Below the pieces are notes generated by a model that saw only the letters and a list, made by a program, of their open reading frames with translations, had not been told where the DNA came from and made no database searches. The translations under genes and the position numbers were made by a program. A DNA stretch of 64,000 bases from positions 186,001 through 250,000 of the forward strand of contig NZ_QVQV01000006.1 of assembly GCF_003429005.1 (NCBI RefSeq), in the 5' to 3' direction. How positions within the stretch are numbered: the stretch's first letter is position 1; every line of letters begins with the position of its first letter. The DNA is from Paraburkholderia sp. DHOC27 (GTDB taxonomy: Bacteria; Pseudomonadota; Gammaproteobacteria; Burkholderiales; Burkholderiaceae). Below, piece by piece: positions 1 to 7,083 of this stretch.

Positions 1-523
1 CCTTCGGAAACGGCAGCACCTTGATCGACAGTTCGAGGATTAGTCCCAGTGTGCCGAGCGATCCAGCCATGAGGCGGGACACGTCGTAGCCGGCCACGTT
101 CTTCACCACCTGGCCGCCGAAGTGCAGCACCTTCCCGTGACCGTCCATCAGGACCGCGCCCAGTACGAAATCGCGTGCAGCGCCCGCCGATGGGCGGCGC
201 GGTCCCGCAATGCCCGCCGCAATGCAGCCGCCCAGCGTGGCGCTCGGCCCGAAGTGGGGCGGCTCGAAGGGGAGCATCTGCGATTGATCGGCGAGCGCCG
301 CTTCGATCTCGAGCAGGGGCGTGCCGGCGCGCGCGGTGATGACCAGTTCAGCCGGGTCATAGGCGATGATGCCGCGATGGGCGCGCGTGTCGAGGATGGC
401 GCCTTCCAGCGTCTGCCCGTACCAGTCCTTGGTGCCGCCGCCACGAATCCGCAGCGGGCGGTTTTCGGCGGTGGCCGAACGGATGCGTTCAGACCAGGTG
501 GCGACGGTGTCGTCCTCTTCCAT
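1..523 (-). CDS. glcE: Glycolate oxidase FAD-binding subunit GlcE, partial
   Basis: The N-terminal 174 codons are visible; the gene runs off the left edge of the window. The product is the second FAD-domain subunit of the membrane-associated GlcDEF complex, which oxidises glycolate to glyoxylate. The start is the ATG at 521-523, opening MEEDDTVATW. A glycine-rich FAD-binding stretch (LRIRGGGTKDW) follows near residue 24, and a GGQVVKNVAGYDVSRL block lies near residue 137. Both are typical of the FAD_binding_4 fold in the shorter GlcE-type subunits. It lies about 200 bases downstream of glcD on the same strand, so co-transcription is likely. The C-terminal half and any glcF lie outside the window. 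Confidence 0.88.
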   Translation of the reverse strand, partial: MEEDDTVATWSERIRSATAENRPLRIRGGGTKDWYGQTLEGAILDTRAHRGIIAYDPAELVITARAGTPLLEIEAALADQSQMLPFEPPHFGPSATLGGCIAAGIAGPRRPSAGAARDFVLGAVLMDGHGKVLHFGGQVVKNVAGYDVSRLMAGSLGTLGLILELSIKVLPFPK

Positions 524-727
524 GATGTCCTGCTTCGTTATGTTTCATTTGATTGTACCTGGCAGCGCCTCGCTGGCAACCCGGAGCGGACCCGTACCAC
601 GGGCCTGCATGCCGCGTCGCTGCGGTTGCCGCAAGGACAGAAACCGGCGGTGGGCGGTGCGTTCGGGTGCTTCGGGTTAGCCGGTAGGGGTGGCCCGGAA
701 GCCACCCTGTCGTTGCCAGGAAGTTGT

Positions 728-2221
728 CTAGAAGCGCGGCAAATCTGGATGCGGCAACAATCCGCCTCGCACGTGCATCTTGCCGTATTCGGCGCAGCGC
801 GCACGGGTGGGAATGCCTTTGTCGGGATTGAGCAGCCCCGGTGGATCGAAGGCGCGTTTGACCGCGTGGAAAGCGTCGCGCTCTTCGGGCGAAAACTGCA
901 CGCACATGGAATTGATCTTTTCGATGCCCACGCCATGCTCGCCCGTGACAGTGCCACCCAGCTCGACGCAGGCTTCGAGAATGTCGGAGCCGAAAGCTTC
1001 GGCCCGATGCCATTCGTTGAGATCGTTGCCATTGAACAGAATCAATGGATGCATGTTGCCGTCGCCGGCATGAAAGACGTTCATGCAGCGCAACTGATAG
1101 CGCTTTTCCATCTCTTCGATGCGCCCGAGGAGCGGACCGATGCTGCGTCGCGGCACCGTGCCGTCCATGCAGTAGTAGTCCGGCGAGATGCGGCCGGCGG
1201 CTGGAAAGGCATTCTTGCGCCCTGACCAGAAGCGCAGACGCTCGGGTTCGGAACGCGATATCTGGATGCGCGTGGCGCCATGCTCGCGCAGCACCGCGGT
1301 CATGCGGACGATTTCCTCGGCCACTTCCTCAGGCGTGCCATCCGATTCACACAGCAGGATCGCCGCCGCGTCGAGATCGTAGCCGGCCTTGACGAATTCC
1401 TCGACGGCTTGCGTGGCCGGCTTGTCCATCATCTCGAGACCGGCGGGGATGATGCCGGCCGCAATGATGCCCGCGACCGCGTCGCCGCCCTTGACGACGT
1501 CGTCGAAGCTCGCCATCACGACCTGCGCGGTTTGCGGCTTCGGAATTAGCCTGACAGTGACTTCGGTGACGATGGCAAACATGCCTTCGCTGCCAATCAA
1601 CACCGCGAGCAGATCGAGGCCCGGCGCATCGGGCGCGAGCGAGCCGAATTCGACCACTTCGCCTTCCATTGTTACGGCGCGCACGCGCAGCACGTTATGC
1701 ACGGTCAGGCCGTATTTCAGACAGTGCACGCCGCCGGAATTCTCGGACACATTGCCGCCAATCGTGCAGGCGATCTGCGACGACGGATCAGGCGCGTAGT
1801 AGAGGCCGTAGGGCGCGGCCGCTTCGGAAATGGCGAGGTTGCGCACGCCAGGCTGGACTGTTGCCGTACGCGCGTAGGAGTCCACCTCGACGATCTTGCG
1901 AAAGCGCGCAAGCGATACCACGACGCCATGACGGATCGGCATGGCGCCGCCGGAGAGGCCGGTGCCCGCGCCGCGCGGCACGATGGGGACGTCGAGCCGG
2001 TGGCAGATCTGCACGATGCGTTGCACCTGCGATTCGGTTTCCGGCAACGCCACCGCCAGCGGCAACCGGCGATAAGCCGCCAGGCCGTCGCATTCGTAGG
2101 CGACCGTATCTTCCTCGCGATACAACAGGCAGTGAGTGGGCAGCACAGCCATCAACGCCTGCACCACTTCGCGCTGCCGCTGCGCCAGCACTTCAGCCGA
2201 CAGTTCGGCAGGTGCATTCAT
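728..2221 (-). CDS. glcD: Glycolate oxidase catalytic subunit GlcD
   Basis: This 497-residue FAD-linked oxidase is the expected size for GlcD, the catalytic subunit that oxidises glycolate with electrons passed to the respiratory chain through GlcF. The FAD-binding domain (about residues 55-230) carries PRGAGTGLSGGAMP and a GGNVSENSGG loop. The C-terminal FAD-oxidase domain carries GDGNMHPLI and GEHGVGIEK, the signature of the GlcD/D-lactate dehydrogenase family. The ATG at 2221 is preceded by AGGAGAG at good spacing. It sits between a related FAD oxidase upstream and glcE downstream. A D-2-hydroxyacid dehydrogenase of other specificity is possible from the family alone, but the adjacent glcE supports glycolate. 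Confidence 0.92.
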   Translation of the reverse strand: MNAPAELSAEVLAQRQREVVQALMAVLPTHCLLYREEDTVAYECDGLAAYRRLPLAVALPETESQVQRIVQICHRLDVPIVPRGAGTGLSGGAMPIRHGVVVSLARFRKIVEVDSYARTATVQPGVRNLAISEAAAPYGLYYAPDPSSQIACTIGGNVSENSGGVHCLKYGLTVHNVLRVRAVTMEGEVVEFGSLAPDAPGLDLLAVLIGSEGMFAIVTEVTVRLIPKPQTAQVVMASFDDVVKGGDAVAGIIAAGIIPAGLEMMDKPATQAVEEFVKAGYDLDAAAILLCESDGTPEEVAEEIVRMTAVLREHGATRIQISRSEPERLRFWSGRKNAFPAAGRISPDYYCMDGTVPRRSIGPLLGRIEEMEKRYQLRCMNVFHAGDGNMHPLILFNGNDLNEWHRAEAFGSDILEACVELGGTVTGEHGVGIEKINSMCVQFSPEERDAFHAVKRAFDPPGLLNPDKGIPTRARCAEYGKMHVRGGLLPHPDLPRF

Positions 2222-2296
2222 ATCGTCTCTCCTCGTACTCCGAACTACCGGGGCGCGGTCGTGCCGCGCGAAATTACATGCGTGAGGCGGCGAGGC

Positions 2297-3712
2297 CTAA
2301 GCCGCCCACGAGAAAATCTTGCCAGGGTTCATCAGATTGCGCGGATCGAGCGCGTGCTTGATCGCGCGCATGGTGTCGACCGCGACCTCACCATGCTCCT
2401 CGAGCAGGAAGCCCATCTTGTGCAGCCCGACGCCATGCTCGCCGGTGCAGGTGCCGTCCATGCGCAGCGCACGCTGCACGATGCGCTGATTGAGCCGCTC
2501 CGCTTCGGCGAGTTCTTCGGGCTTGTCCGGATCGATCAGGATGGCGACGTGAAAATTGCCGTCGCCGACATGACCGACGATAGGACAGGGCAGCGACGAG
2601 GCAAGCAGGTCCTGCTCCGTTTCAATGACGCACTCCGCAAGCCGCGAGATCGGCACGCAGACATCGGTGGTGACCGCGCGGCAACCGGGTTTCAGTTGCA
2701 GCATTGCGAAGTAAGCGCTGTGCCGCGCATTCCACAAACGGCTGCGGTCTTCCGGACGCGTGGCCCATTCGAAATCTTCACCGGCGTGCTGTGCGGTGAT
2801 TTCCTGCACCAGTTCCGCCTGTTCCTTCACGCCCGCTTCGGTGCCGTGAAATTCGAAGAACAGGGTGGGTGCTTCACGCAAACTCAGATTCGAGTGACGG
2901 TTGATGGAGCGGATGGCAAGCGAATCGACGAACTCGACGCGAGCAATGGGCACGCCCATCTGAATGGTTTCGATGACGGCGCGCACCGCTTCACCCATTG
3001 ACGGAAACGCGCACACGGCGGCGGAAACCGCTTCGGGCAGCGGATAAAGCCGCACGGTGATTTCGGTGATGACGCCGAGTGTGCCTTCCGAGCCGACCAG
3101 CAGGCGCGTGAGGTCGTAACCGGCCGACGACTTGCGGGCCCGCGTGCCGGTCTTGATGACACGGCCGTCGGCGAGAACCACGCTCAGCCTAAGCACGTTT
3201 TCGCGCATCGTACCGTAGCGCACGGCGTTGGTGCCCGAGGCGCGGGTCGCGGCCATGCCACCGATGCTCGCGTCCGCGCCGGGGTCAATGGGGAAAAAGA
3301 GGCCGGTGTCGCGCAGCGCTTCGTTCAACTGCTTGCGGGAAATGCCAGGCTCGACGGTGACGGTGAGGTCTTCCGCATTGATGGACAGCACCCGGTTCAT
3401 TTCCGACAGATCAATCGAGACGCCGCCTTGCACGGCGAGCAGGTGTCCTTCTAGTGAGGAGCCGTTGCCGTAAGGGATGAGCGGCACGTCGTACTGGCCG
3501 CACAGCTTGACGACGGTCTGCACGTCTTCTGTGTTGCGCGCGAATACCACGGCATCGGGCAATTGCGGATCGAATGGTGACTCGTCGCGGCCGTGATTGG
3601 TGCGCACCGCGTCGGCGGTTGACAGGCGTTCACCGAAGGCTGCCTTGAGCGCGCCGAGCAGTTCAGCGGGGAAGGGGCGGCGCAACGGCGCCGGCGGCGC
3701 GGGATGGTTCAC
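2297..3712 (-). CDS. FAD-binding oxidase, D-lactate dehydrogenase (cytochrome)-like
   Basis: This 471-residue protein of the GlcD/DLD family probably oxidises a D-2-hydroxy acid such as D-lactate and passes electrons to cytochrome c or quinone. The N-terminal FAD domain carries PLIPYGNGSSLEGHL and DPGADASIGGMAATRASGTN. The C-terminal domain carries HVGDGNFHVAI and GEHGVGLHKMGFL. The start is GTG at 3712 (first residues MNHPAPP) with GGAGA about seven bases upstream. It is 75 bases upstream of glcD on the same strand, so the three oxidase genes look like one unit. The substrate cannot be fixed from sequence. It resembles the eukaryotic-type DLD more than GlcD. Confidence 0.85.
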   Translation of the reverse strand: MNHPAPPAPLRRPFPAELLGALKAAFGERLSTADAVRTNHGRDESPFDPQLPDAVVFARNTEDVQTVVKLCGQYDVPLIPYGNGSSLEGHLLAVQGGVSIDLSEMNRVLSINAEDLTVTVEPGISRKQLNEALRDTGLFFPIDPGADASIGGMAATRASGTNAVRYGTMRENVLRLSVVLADGRVIKTGTRARKSSAGYDLTRLLVGSEGTLGVITEITVRLYPLPEAVSAAVCAFPSMGEAVRAVIETIQMGVPIARVEFVDSLAIRSINRHSNLSLREAPTLFFEFHGTEAGVKEQAELVQEITAQHAGEDFEWATRPEDRSRLWNARHSAYFAMLQLKPGCRAVTTDVCVPISRLAECVIETEQDLLASSLPCPIVGHVGDGNFHVAILIDPDKPEELAEAERLNQRIVQRALRMDGTCTGEHGVGLHKMGFLLEEHGEVAVDTMRAIKHALDPRNLMNPGKIFSWAA

Positions 3713-3928
3713 ACGTGTCTCCTGATTGCTGGTTACAGCGGCGCTTTTACAGCTTGTGATTTCATTTTACGCCGATCGCTCGACGGCCGGCGTGCGGCCC
3801 GGCTGACGAACCTATAATGGCTGCGAGCCGGCGCCATGCCGCATGTTCGCGCGTTCCGTGTGGTGATTGCACGAGTCTTTCATGCACTGGACGCCTGCGT
3901 ATCCGCTACTGACAGGACGAGACATATC

Positions 3929-4483
3929 ATGGGTAATCGCTTGAGCAAGATCGCCACCCGGACCGGTGACGACGGCACCACAGGGCTCGGCGACGGTCGC
4001 CGGGTTGGCAAGGACGACGCGCGGATCGCGGCGATTGGCGACGTGGACGAACTGAACTCGAATCTCGGCGTGCTCCTGTGCGAAAAGCTACCTGACGATG
4101 TGCGCGCTGCGCTCGTGGCGATCCAGCACGACCTGTTCGATCTAGGCGGCGAGCTGTGCATTCCAGGTCACACGATGATCACCGACAAGCACCTCGGCCA
4201 ACTGGACGGATGGCTTGCCGACTACAACGCCAATCTGCCACCGCTCAAGGAATTTATCTTGCCCGGCGGGACACGTTCAGCGGCGTTGGCGCATGTGTGC
4301 CGGACTGTCTGCCGACGTGCGGAGCGGGCCATCGTGACGCTGGGCCGGACGGAGACCATCAACGCCGCACCCCGACAGTATGTGAACCGGCTTTCGGATC
4401 TCCTGTTCGTGCTCGCCCGCGTGCTCAATCGCGCCGACGGTGGCAGCGACGTTCTGTGGCAGCACGATCGCGATTCGAAGTAG
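3929..4483 (+). CDS. Cob(I)yrinic acid a,c-diamide adenosyltransferase, PduO/MMAB type
   Basis: The enzyme transfers the adenosyl group of ATP to cob(I)alamin to make coenzyme B12. The product of 184 residues is typical for the PduO-type trimeric family. The N-terminal ATP site is clear (TRTGDDGTTGLGDGRRVGKD, residues 8-27), followed by DELNSNLG and FILPGGTRSAALAHVCRTVCRRAER near residue 130. I chose the ATG at 3929 because AGGACGAG lies just upstream and homology begins at MGNRLSKIATRTGDDG. A longer in-frame reading from 3836 lacks support. It is transcribed divergently from the FAD oxidase and has no other cobalamin gene nearby. Confidence 0.93.
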   Translation: MGNRLSKIATRTGDDGTTGLGDGRRVGKDDARIAAIGDVDELNSNLGVLLCEKLPDDVRAALVAIQHDLFDLGGELCIPGHTMITDKHLGQLDGWLADYNANLPPLKEFILPGGTRSAALAHVCRTVCRRAERAIVTLGRTETINAAPRQYVNRLSDLLFVLARVLNRADGGSDVLWQHDRDSK

Positions 4484-4503
4484 GGGATTCAACCCACCGC
4501 GGC

Positions 4504-4836
4504 TCAACCCACCGCGAGCGTGACCGGCTTGCCGATTCGGCTCATCATTTCAACGAGCGTGTCGATGGTGAACTTGGCAGTTTTCTTGTTGACGACGTCG
4601 GACACGCGCGGACGCGAAACCATCAGGATTTCGGCCGCCTCGGCCTGCTTGAGGTGATGCTCGTCGATCCACGTGGACAGTTCGGTCATCAACTGTTCCT
4701 TCAAAAGACGCGTGTCGTTGATCTGTTTCTGCGAAGCCGCGTGGAGCCGGTTTGCTTCTTCGGCGGGGAAGCCGAGTTCGAGGAAGAGATTGGCCCCGGG
4801 CTTGGTTACGTGACGGATTTTGGTGTCGATCGTCAT
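4504..4836 (-). CDS. XRE-family antitoxin/transcriptional regulator
   Basis: This 110-residue protein has a C-terminal helix-turn-helix: LKQAEAAEILMVSRPRVSDV at about residues 62-81, then a stabilising segment ending GKPVTLAVG. This is the HTH_37/HigA-like arrangement of antitoxins that follow RelE/HigB-type toxins. It starts two bases after the toxin stop codon, so the two genes are translationally linked in toxin-first order. It presumably neutralises the toxin by binding and represses the shared promoter at 5191-5206. The antitoxin role is inferred from gene pairing and family. Confidence 0.8.
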   Translation of the reverse strand: MTIDTKIRHVTKPGANLFLELGFPAEEANRLHAASQKQINDTRLLKEQLMTELSTWIDEHHLKQAEAAEILMVSRPRVSDVVNKKTAKFTIDTLVEMMSRIGKPVTLAVG

Positions 4837-4838
4837 TG

Positions 4839-5177
4839 CTACATCCTTTTCTCGTTGATCACGGCGCGATAACGCGCCTCAGCAATATTCCTGTCGTGCA
4901 GGCTCGTGACCTGCGATTGCTTCTGGAAGCAGTGGAGCACGTAGACCGCTTCCACGAACTTCGCTACATACATGACGCGGTAAATCCCGCTGCATTTTTC
5001 GATGCGGATTTCCCGCGTTCCGGCGCCCACCGCAGCGAATGGCTTCCAGTCGTCCGGGTCGAGGCCAGCCTGAACCTTGCTTAACTGGAAGCCTGCCTGT
5101 CTGCGTGCTTCCTCTGGGAACGCCCGTAAATCTTCGAAGCTGGAACCCATCCAGCGAATTTCTTTGTCCTGCTCCAT
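4839..5177 (-). CDS. RelE/HigB-type toxin (phage Gp49-like)
   Basis: This 112-residue protein resembles the Gp49-like/RelE toxin superfamily, whose members cleave mRNA, often on the ribosome. The core reads DLRAFPEEARRQAGFQLSKV, then REIRIEKCSGIYRVMYVAKF and VYVLHCFQKQSQ. That last segment is the characteristic YxLHxFxKKs block of this family. The ATG at 5177 is preceded by AAAGG at proper spacing; a GTG two codons upstream is the alternative. It is the first gene of the toxin-antitoxin pair and carries an inverted repeat directly upstream. No mobile-element gene flanks the module. Toxicity itself is inferred. Confidence 0.8.
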   Translation of the reverse strand: MEQDKEIRWMGSSFEDLRAFPEEARRQAGFQLSKVQAGLDPDDWKPFAAVGAGTREIRIEKCSGIYRVMYVAKFVEAVYVLHCFQKQSQVTSLHDRNIAEARYRAVINEKRM

Positions 5178-5190
5178 AAGCACCTTTCAT

Positions 5191-5206
5191 GTATAAAATC
5201 TTATAC
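5191..5206 (-). promoter_or_regulatory. Inverted repeat at the toxin-antitoxin promoter
   Basis: GTATAA-AATC-TTATAC is a perfect six-base inverted repeat about 14 bases upstream of the toxin start codon. It overlaps AT-rich sequence that would serve as the -10 region of the toxin-antitoxin transcript. Antitoxin-toxin complexes of this class autorepress through such palindromes, so this is the expected operator. The role is inferred; the symmetry is direct. Confidence 0.55.
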
Positions 5207-5453
5207 CAATCTCTCCGGAACAGCAAGCGCGCTTTTCCGCCCTGAGGAGATACGGTACAGGCCACAGACATGAAGAACCATTCAGCCAGATGGCCATCTG
5301 GCGGGGGATACAGGAAGGTGATGCGTGCGGTTGAAGCTGCTGGCGAGGAGTGTGACGGTGGCCCGAAACGGGCATGGAGACAGGCGCGAGGGTTGAACTG
5401 AAACCTCTCTTGAATAGCTGGCCGAAAGCCGAGGGACGCGGCTGGAAAAAGCA

Positions 5454-5487
5454 AACGGCCTCACTGGTAGAAGCCAGTGAGGCCGTT
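5454..5487 (-). terminator. Rho-independent terminator of the DAHP synthase gene
   Basis: A perfect 14-base stem (AACGGCCTCACTGG / CCAGTGAGGCCGTT) with a six-base loop lies 77 bases past the DAHP synthase stop codon. On the minus strand it is followed by TGCTTTTTCC. The rest of the 5207-5563 gap shows no convincing gene. Confidence 0.85.
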
Positions 5488-5563
5488 CGTTCAACGCGAT
5501 CCGAGATTGTGACCGGGCTTTCGCAACCCGATTCGTGTACTAGCGCGGTGTGACGCGTTACGC

Positions 5564-6637
5564 TCAGTTGCCGCTACCGCGTGCAAGCCGGCGTTGCTTG
5601 ACGGATTCCGCGAGTCCTTCGAGCACCGCGATACTTTCGTCCCAGCCAATGCAGGCGTCGGTCACGCTCTGGCCGTAGGTCAGCTCGCAGCCTTCCTTCA
5701 GATCCTGGCGGCCCGCCACGAGATGCGACTCGACCATCACGCCGACGATGCGCTCGTCGCCATTCGCAACCTGACGGCCAATATCCGCGCACACCGGAAT
5801 CTGGTTCTCATGCTTCTTCGAGCTATTGGCGTGGCTTGCGTCGATCATCAGACGCGCCGCAAGGCCGGCCTTGCCGATATCGGCGCAGGCGGCATTCACG
5901 CTGTCCGCGTCGTAGTTCGGCGTCTTGCCGCCGCGCAGGATGATGTGGCAGTCCTCATTGCCTGCCGTCGAAACGATGGCCGAATGGCCGCCCTTCGTGA
6001 CCGACAGGAAATGGTGCGGCTGCGAAGCGGCCTTGATGGCATCCACAGCGATCTTCACGTTGCCGTCCGTGCCGTTCTTGAAGCCCACCGGGCACGACAG
6101 CCCCGACGCCAGTTCGCGGTGCACCTGCGATTCGGTCGTACGTGCGCCAATCGCACCCCAGGAGATCAGGTCTGCGATGTATTGCGGGCTGATCATGTCG
6201 AGGTACTCGGTGCCGGCCGGCAGGCCGAGTTCGTTGATGCGCAACAGCAGTTCGCGCGCGGTGCGCAGGCCGTCGTTGATCTTGAAGCTGTTGTCCATGT
6301 GCGGGTCGTTGATGAGACCCTTCCAGCCCACCGTCGTGCGCGGCTTTTCGAAGTACACACGCATCACGATTTCGAGTTCGCCCGCGAAGCGCTTGCGCTG
6401 TTCGACGAGGCGTCCCGCGTATTCGAGCGCAGCCTTGGTGTCGTGAATCGAGCACGGTCCGATGATCACGATCAGGCGGTCGTCCATGCCGTGCAGGATG
6501 CGATGCATCGAGCGGCGAGCGTTGTAGATCAGATCCGAAACCTGCTCTTCGCAGGGGAATTCGCGGATCAGGTGCGCGGGCGGTGTCAGTTCTTTCAATT
6601 CTCGAATGCGGACGTCGTCGGTGTTGTGCGGGGGCAT
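5564..6637 (-). CDS. aroG: 3-deoxy-7-phosphoheptulonate (DAHP) synthase, class I
   Basis: The enzyme condenses phosphoenolpyruvate and erythrose-4-phosphate to DAHP, the first step of the shikimate pathway. The product of 357 residues matches AroF/AroG/AroH-type class I-alpha enzymes. Visible signatures are IIGPCSIHD, YFEKPRTTVGWKG, NDPHMDNSF, PAGTEYLDMISPQY, WGAIGARTTESQ, FKNGTDGN and IDASHANSSKKHENQ. The ATG at 6637 (MPPHNTDD) has GGAGAA nine bases upstream. An in-frame ATG 26 codons earlier has no supporting homology or ribosome site. The gene is preceded by a leader peptide and attenuator (6813-6939), so its expression should respond to charged aromatic tRNAs. The choice between the symbols aroF, aroG and aroH is uncertain. 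Confidence 0.95.
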   Translation of the reverse strand: MPPHNTDDVRIRELKELTPPAHLIREFPCEEQVSDLIYNARRSMHRILHGMDDRLIVIIGPCSIHDTKAALEYAGRLVEQRKRFAGELEIVMRVYFEKPRTTVGWKGLINDPHMDNSFKINDGLRTARELLLRINELGLPAGTEYLDMISPQYIADLISWGAIGARTTESQVHRELASGLSCPVGFKNGTDGNVKIAVDAIKAASQPHHFLSVTKGGHSAIVSTAGNEDCHIILRGGKTPNYDADSVNAACADIGKAGLAARLMIDASHANSSKKHENQIPVCADIGRQVANGDERIVGVMVESHLVAGRQDLKEGCELTYGQSVTDACIGWDESIAVLEGLAESVKQRRLARGSGN

Positions 6638-6812
6638 GCTTGTTCTCCAGGATTCGGTTCGTAGCGTGTTCGCGTGGGCAAGACAGTCAGCGATGCCGGT
6701 GCGGACAACATTCAAAGCAGTTCAGCAGGTCAGGGGTGTTCGGCGAAGCGGGGCAAAAGTCAGCGTGAGAGTCGGCCCGTGGCCCGCGAGGCGTAATCAA
6801 AGTCAGGAGGCG

Positions 6813-6844
6813 AAAAAAAACCGCCAGACTCGCTGGCGGTTTTT
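6813..6844 (-). terminator. Attenuator terminator in the DAHP synthase leader
   Basis: CCGCCAG-ACTCG-CTGGCGG forms a seven-base stem at 6821-6839. On the minus strand it is followed by eight T residues (6820-6813). It lies between the leader-peptide stop (6871) and the DAHP synthase start (6637), so it would abort transcription before the structural gene. An upstream segment at 6888-6900, inside the leader peptide codons, is complementary to its 5' arm and loop (nine pairs, one bulge, then four pairs). That pairing would form an antiterminator. Confidence 0.8.
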
Positions 6845-6870
6845 CGGGAATTTCGGGTGCCTTACGTGCA

Positions 6871-6939
6871 CTAACACCCCTCTCGATCCGCCAGCGGTCT
6901 GAGATGCCAGAAAAAATAAAAATAAAACTTGGCGGACAT
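6871..6939 (-). CDS. Aromatic leader peptide controlling DAHP synthase
   Basis: This is a 22-codon reading frame starting at ATG 6939 and ending with TAG at 6873-6871. It begins MSAKFYFYFFWH: residues 5-11 are Phe-Tyr-Phe-Tyr-Phe-Phe-Trp, seven aromatic codons in a row covering all three aromatic amino acids. It ends 31 bases before the terminator hairpin and overlaps the antiterminator strand. This is the architecture of ribosome-mediated attenuation as in the enterobacterial pheA and trpE leaders. No strong ribosome-binding site is obvious. The peptide itself probably has no function beyond stalling the ribosome when aromatic aminoacyl-tRNAs run short. Confidence 0.82.
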   Translation of the reverse strand: MSAKFYFYFFWHLRPLADREGC

Positions 6940-6978
6940 GGCGAAAGTGAGGTCGCTGGACAAAAAAGGGTGAATGAC

Positions 6979-7007
6979 TTTATAACCCGGTCAACACGGG
7001 CTGACAA
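6979..7007 (-). promoter_or_regulatory. Sigma-70 promoter of the leader-DAHP synthase transcript
   Basis: On the minus strand TTGTCA (7007-7002) is followed after 17 bases by TATAAA (6984-6979). Spacing is ideal and both boxes are near consensus. The predicted transcript would start about 35 bases before the leader peptide ATG. Confidence 0.65.
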
Positions 7008-7035
7008 CCCATTGACCATGAAAATGCGGATAATC

Positions 7036-7070
7036 CGCATACTTCGTGCCATTGATGCACGAAGTATGCG
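7036..7070. repeat. Perfect inverted repeat between tldD and the DAHP synthase promoter
   Basis: CGCATACTTCGTGC and its exact complement are separated by seven bases. The repeat sits 14 bases after the tldD stop and about 29 bases upstream of the -35 box of the DAHP synthase promoter. A second short palindrome (ATGCGGA-TAA-TCCGCAT) overlaps its promoter-proximal side. No T-run follows on the minus strand, so it may be a regulator site rather than a simple terminator. Confidence 0.6.
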
Positions 7071-7083
7071 TGAAACGGCAAAT

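Noticed and set aside
728..3712. Recent tandem duplication of the two FAD oxidase genes
   Set aside because: The proteins share fold motifs but differ widely in sequence; they are separate family members, not a recent duplicate.
6687..7052. A 121-residue minus-strand frame spanning the aroG leader
   Set aside because: It lies in a different frame from the aromatic leader peptide, runs through the terminator and starts before the promoter; no coding character.
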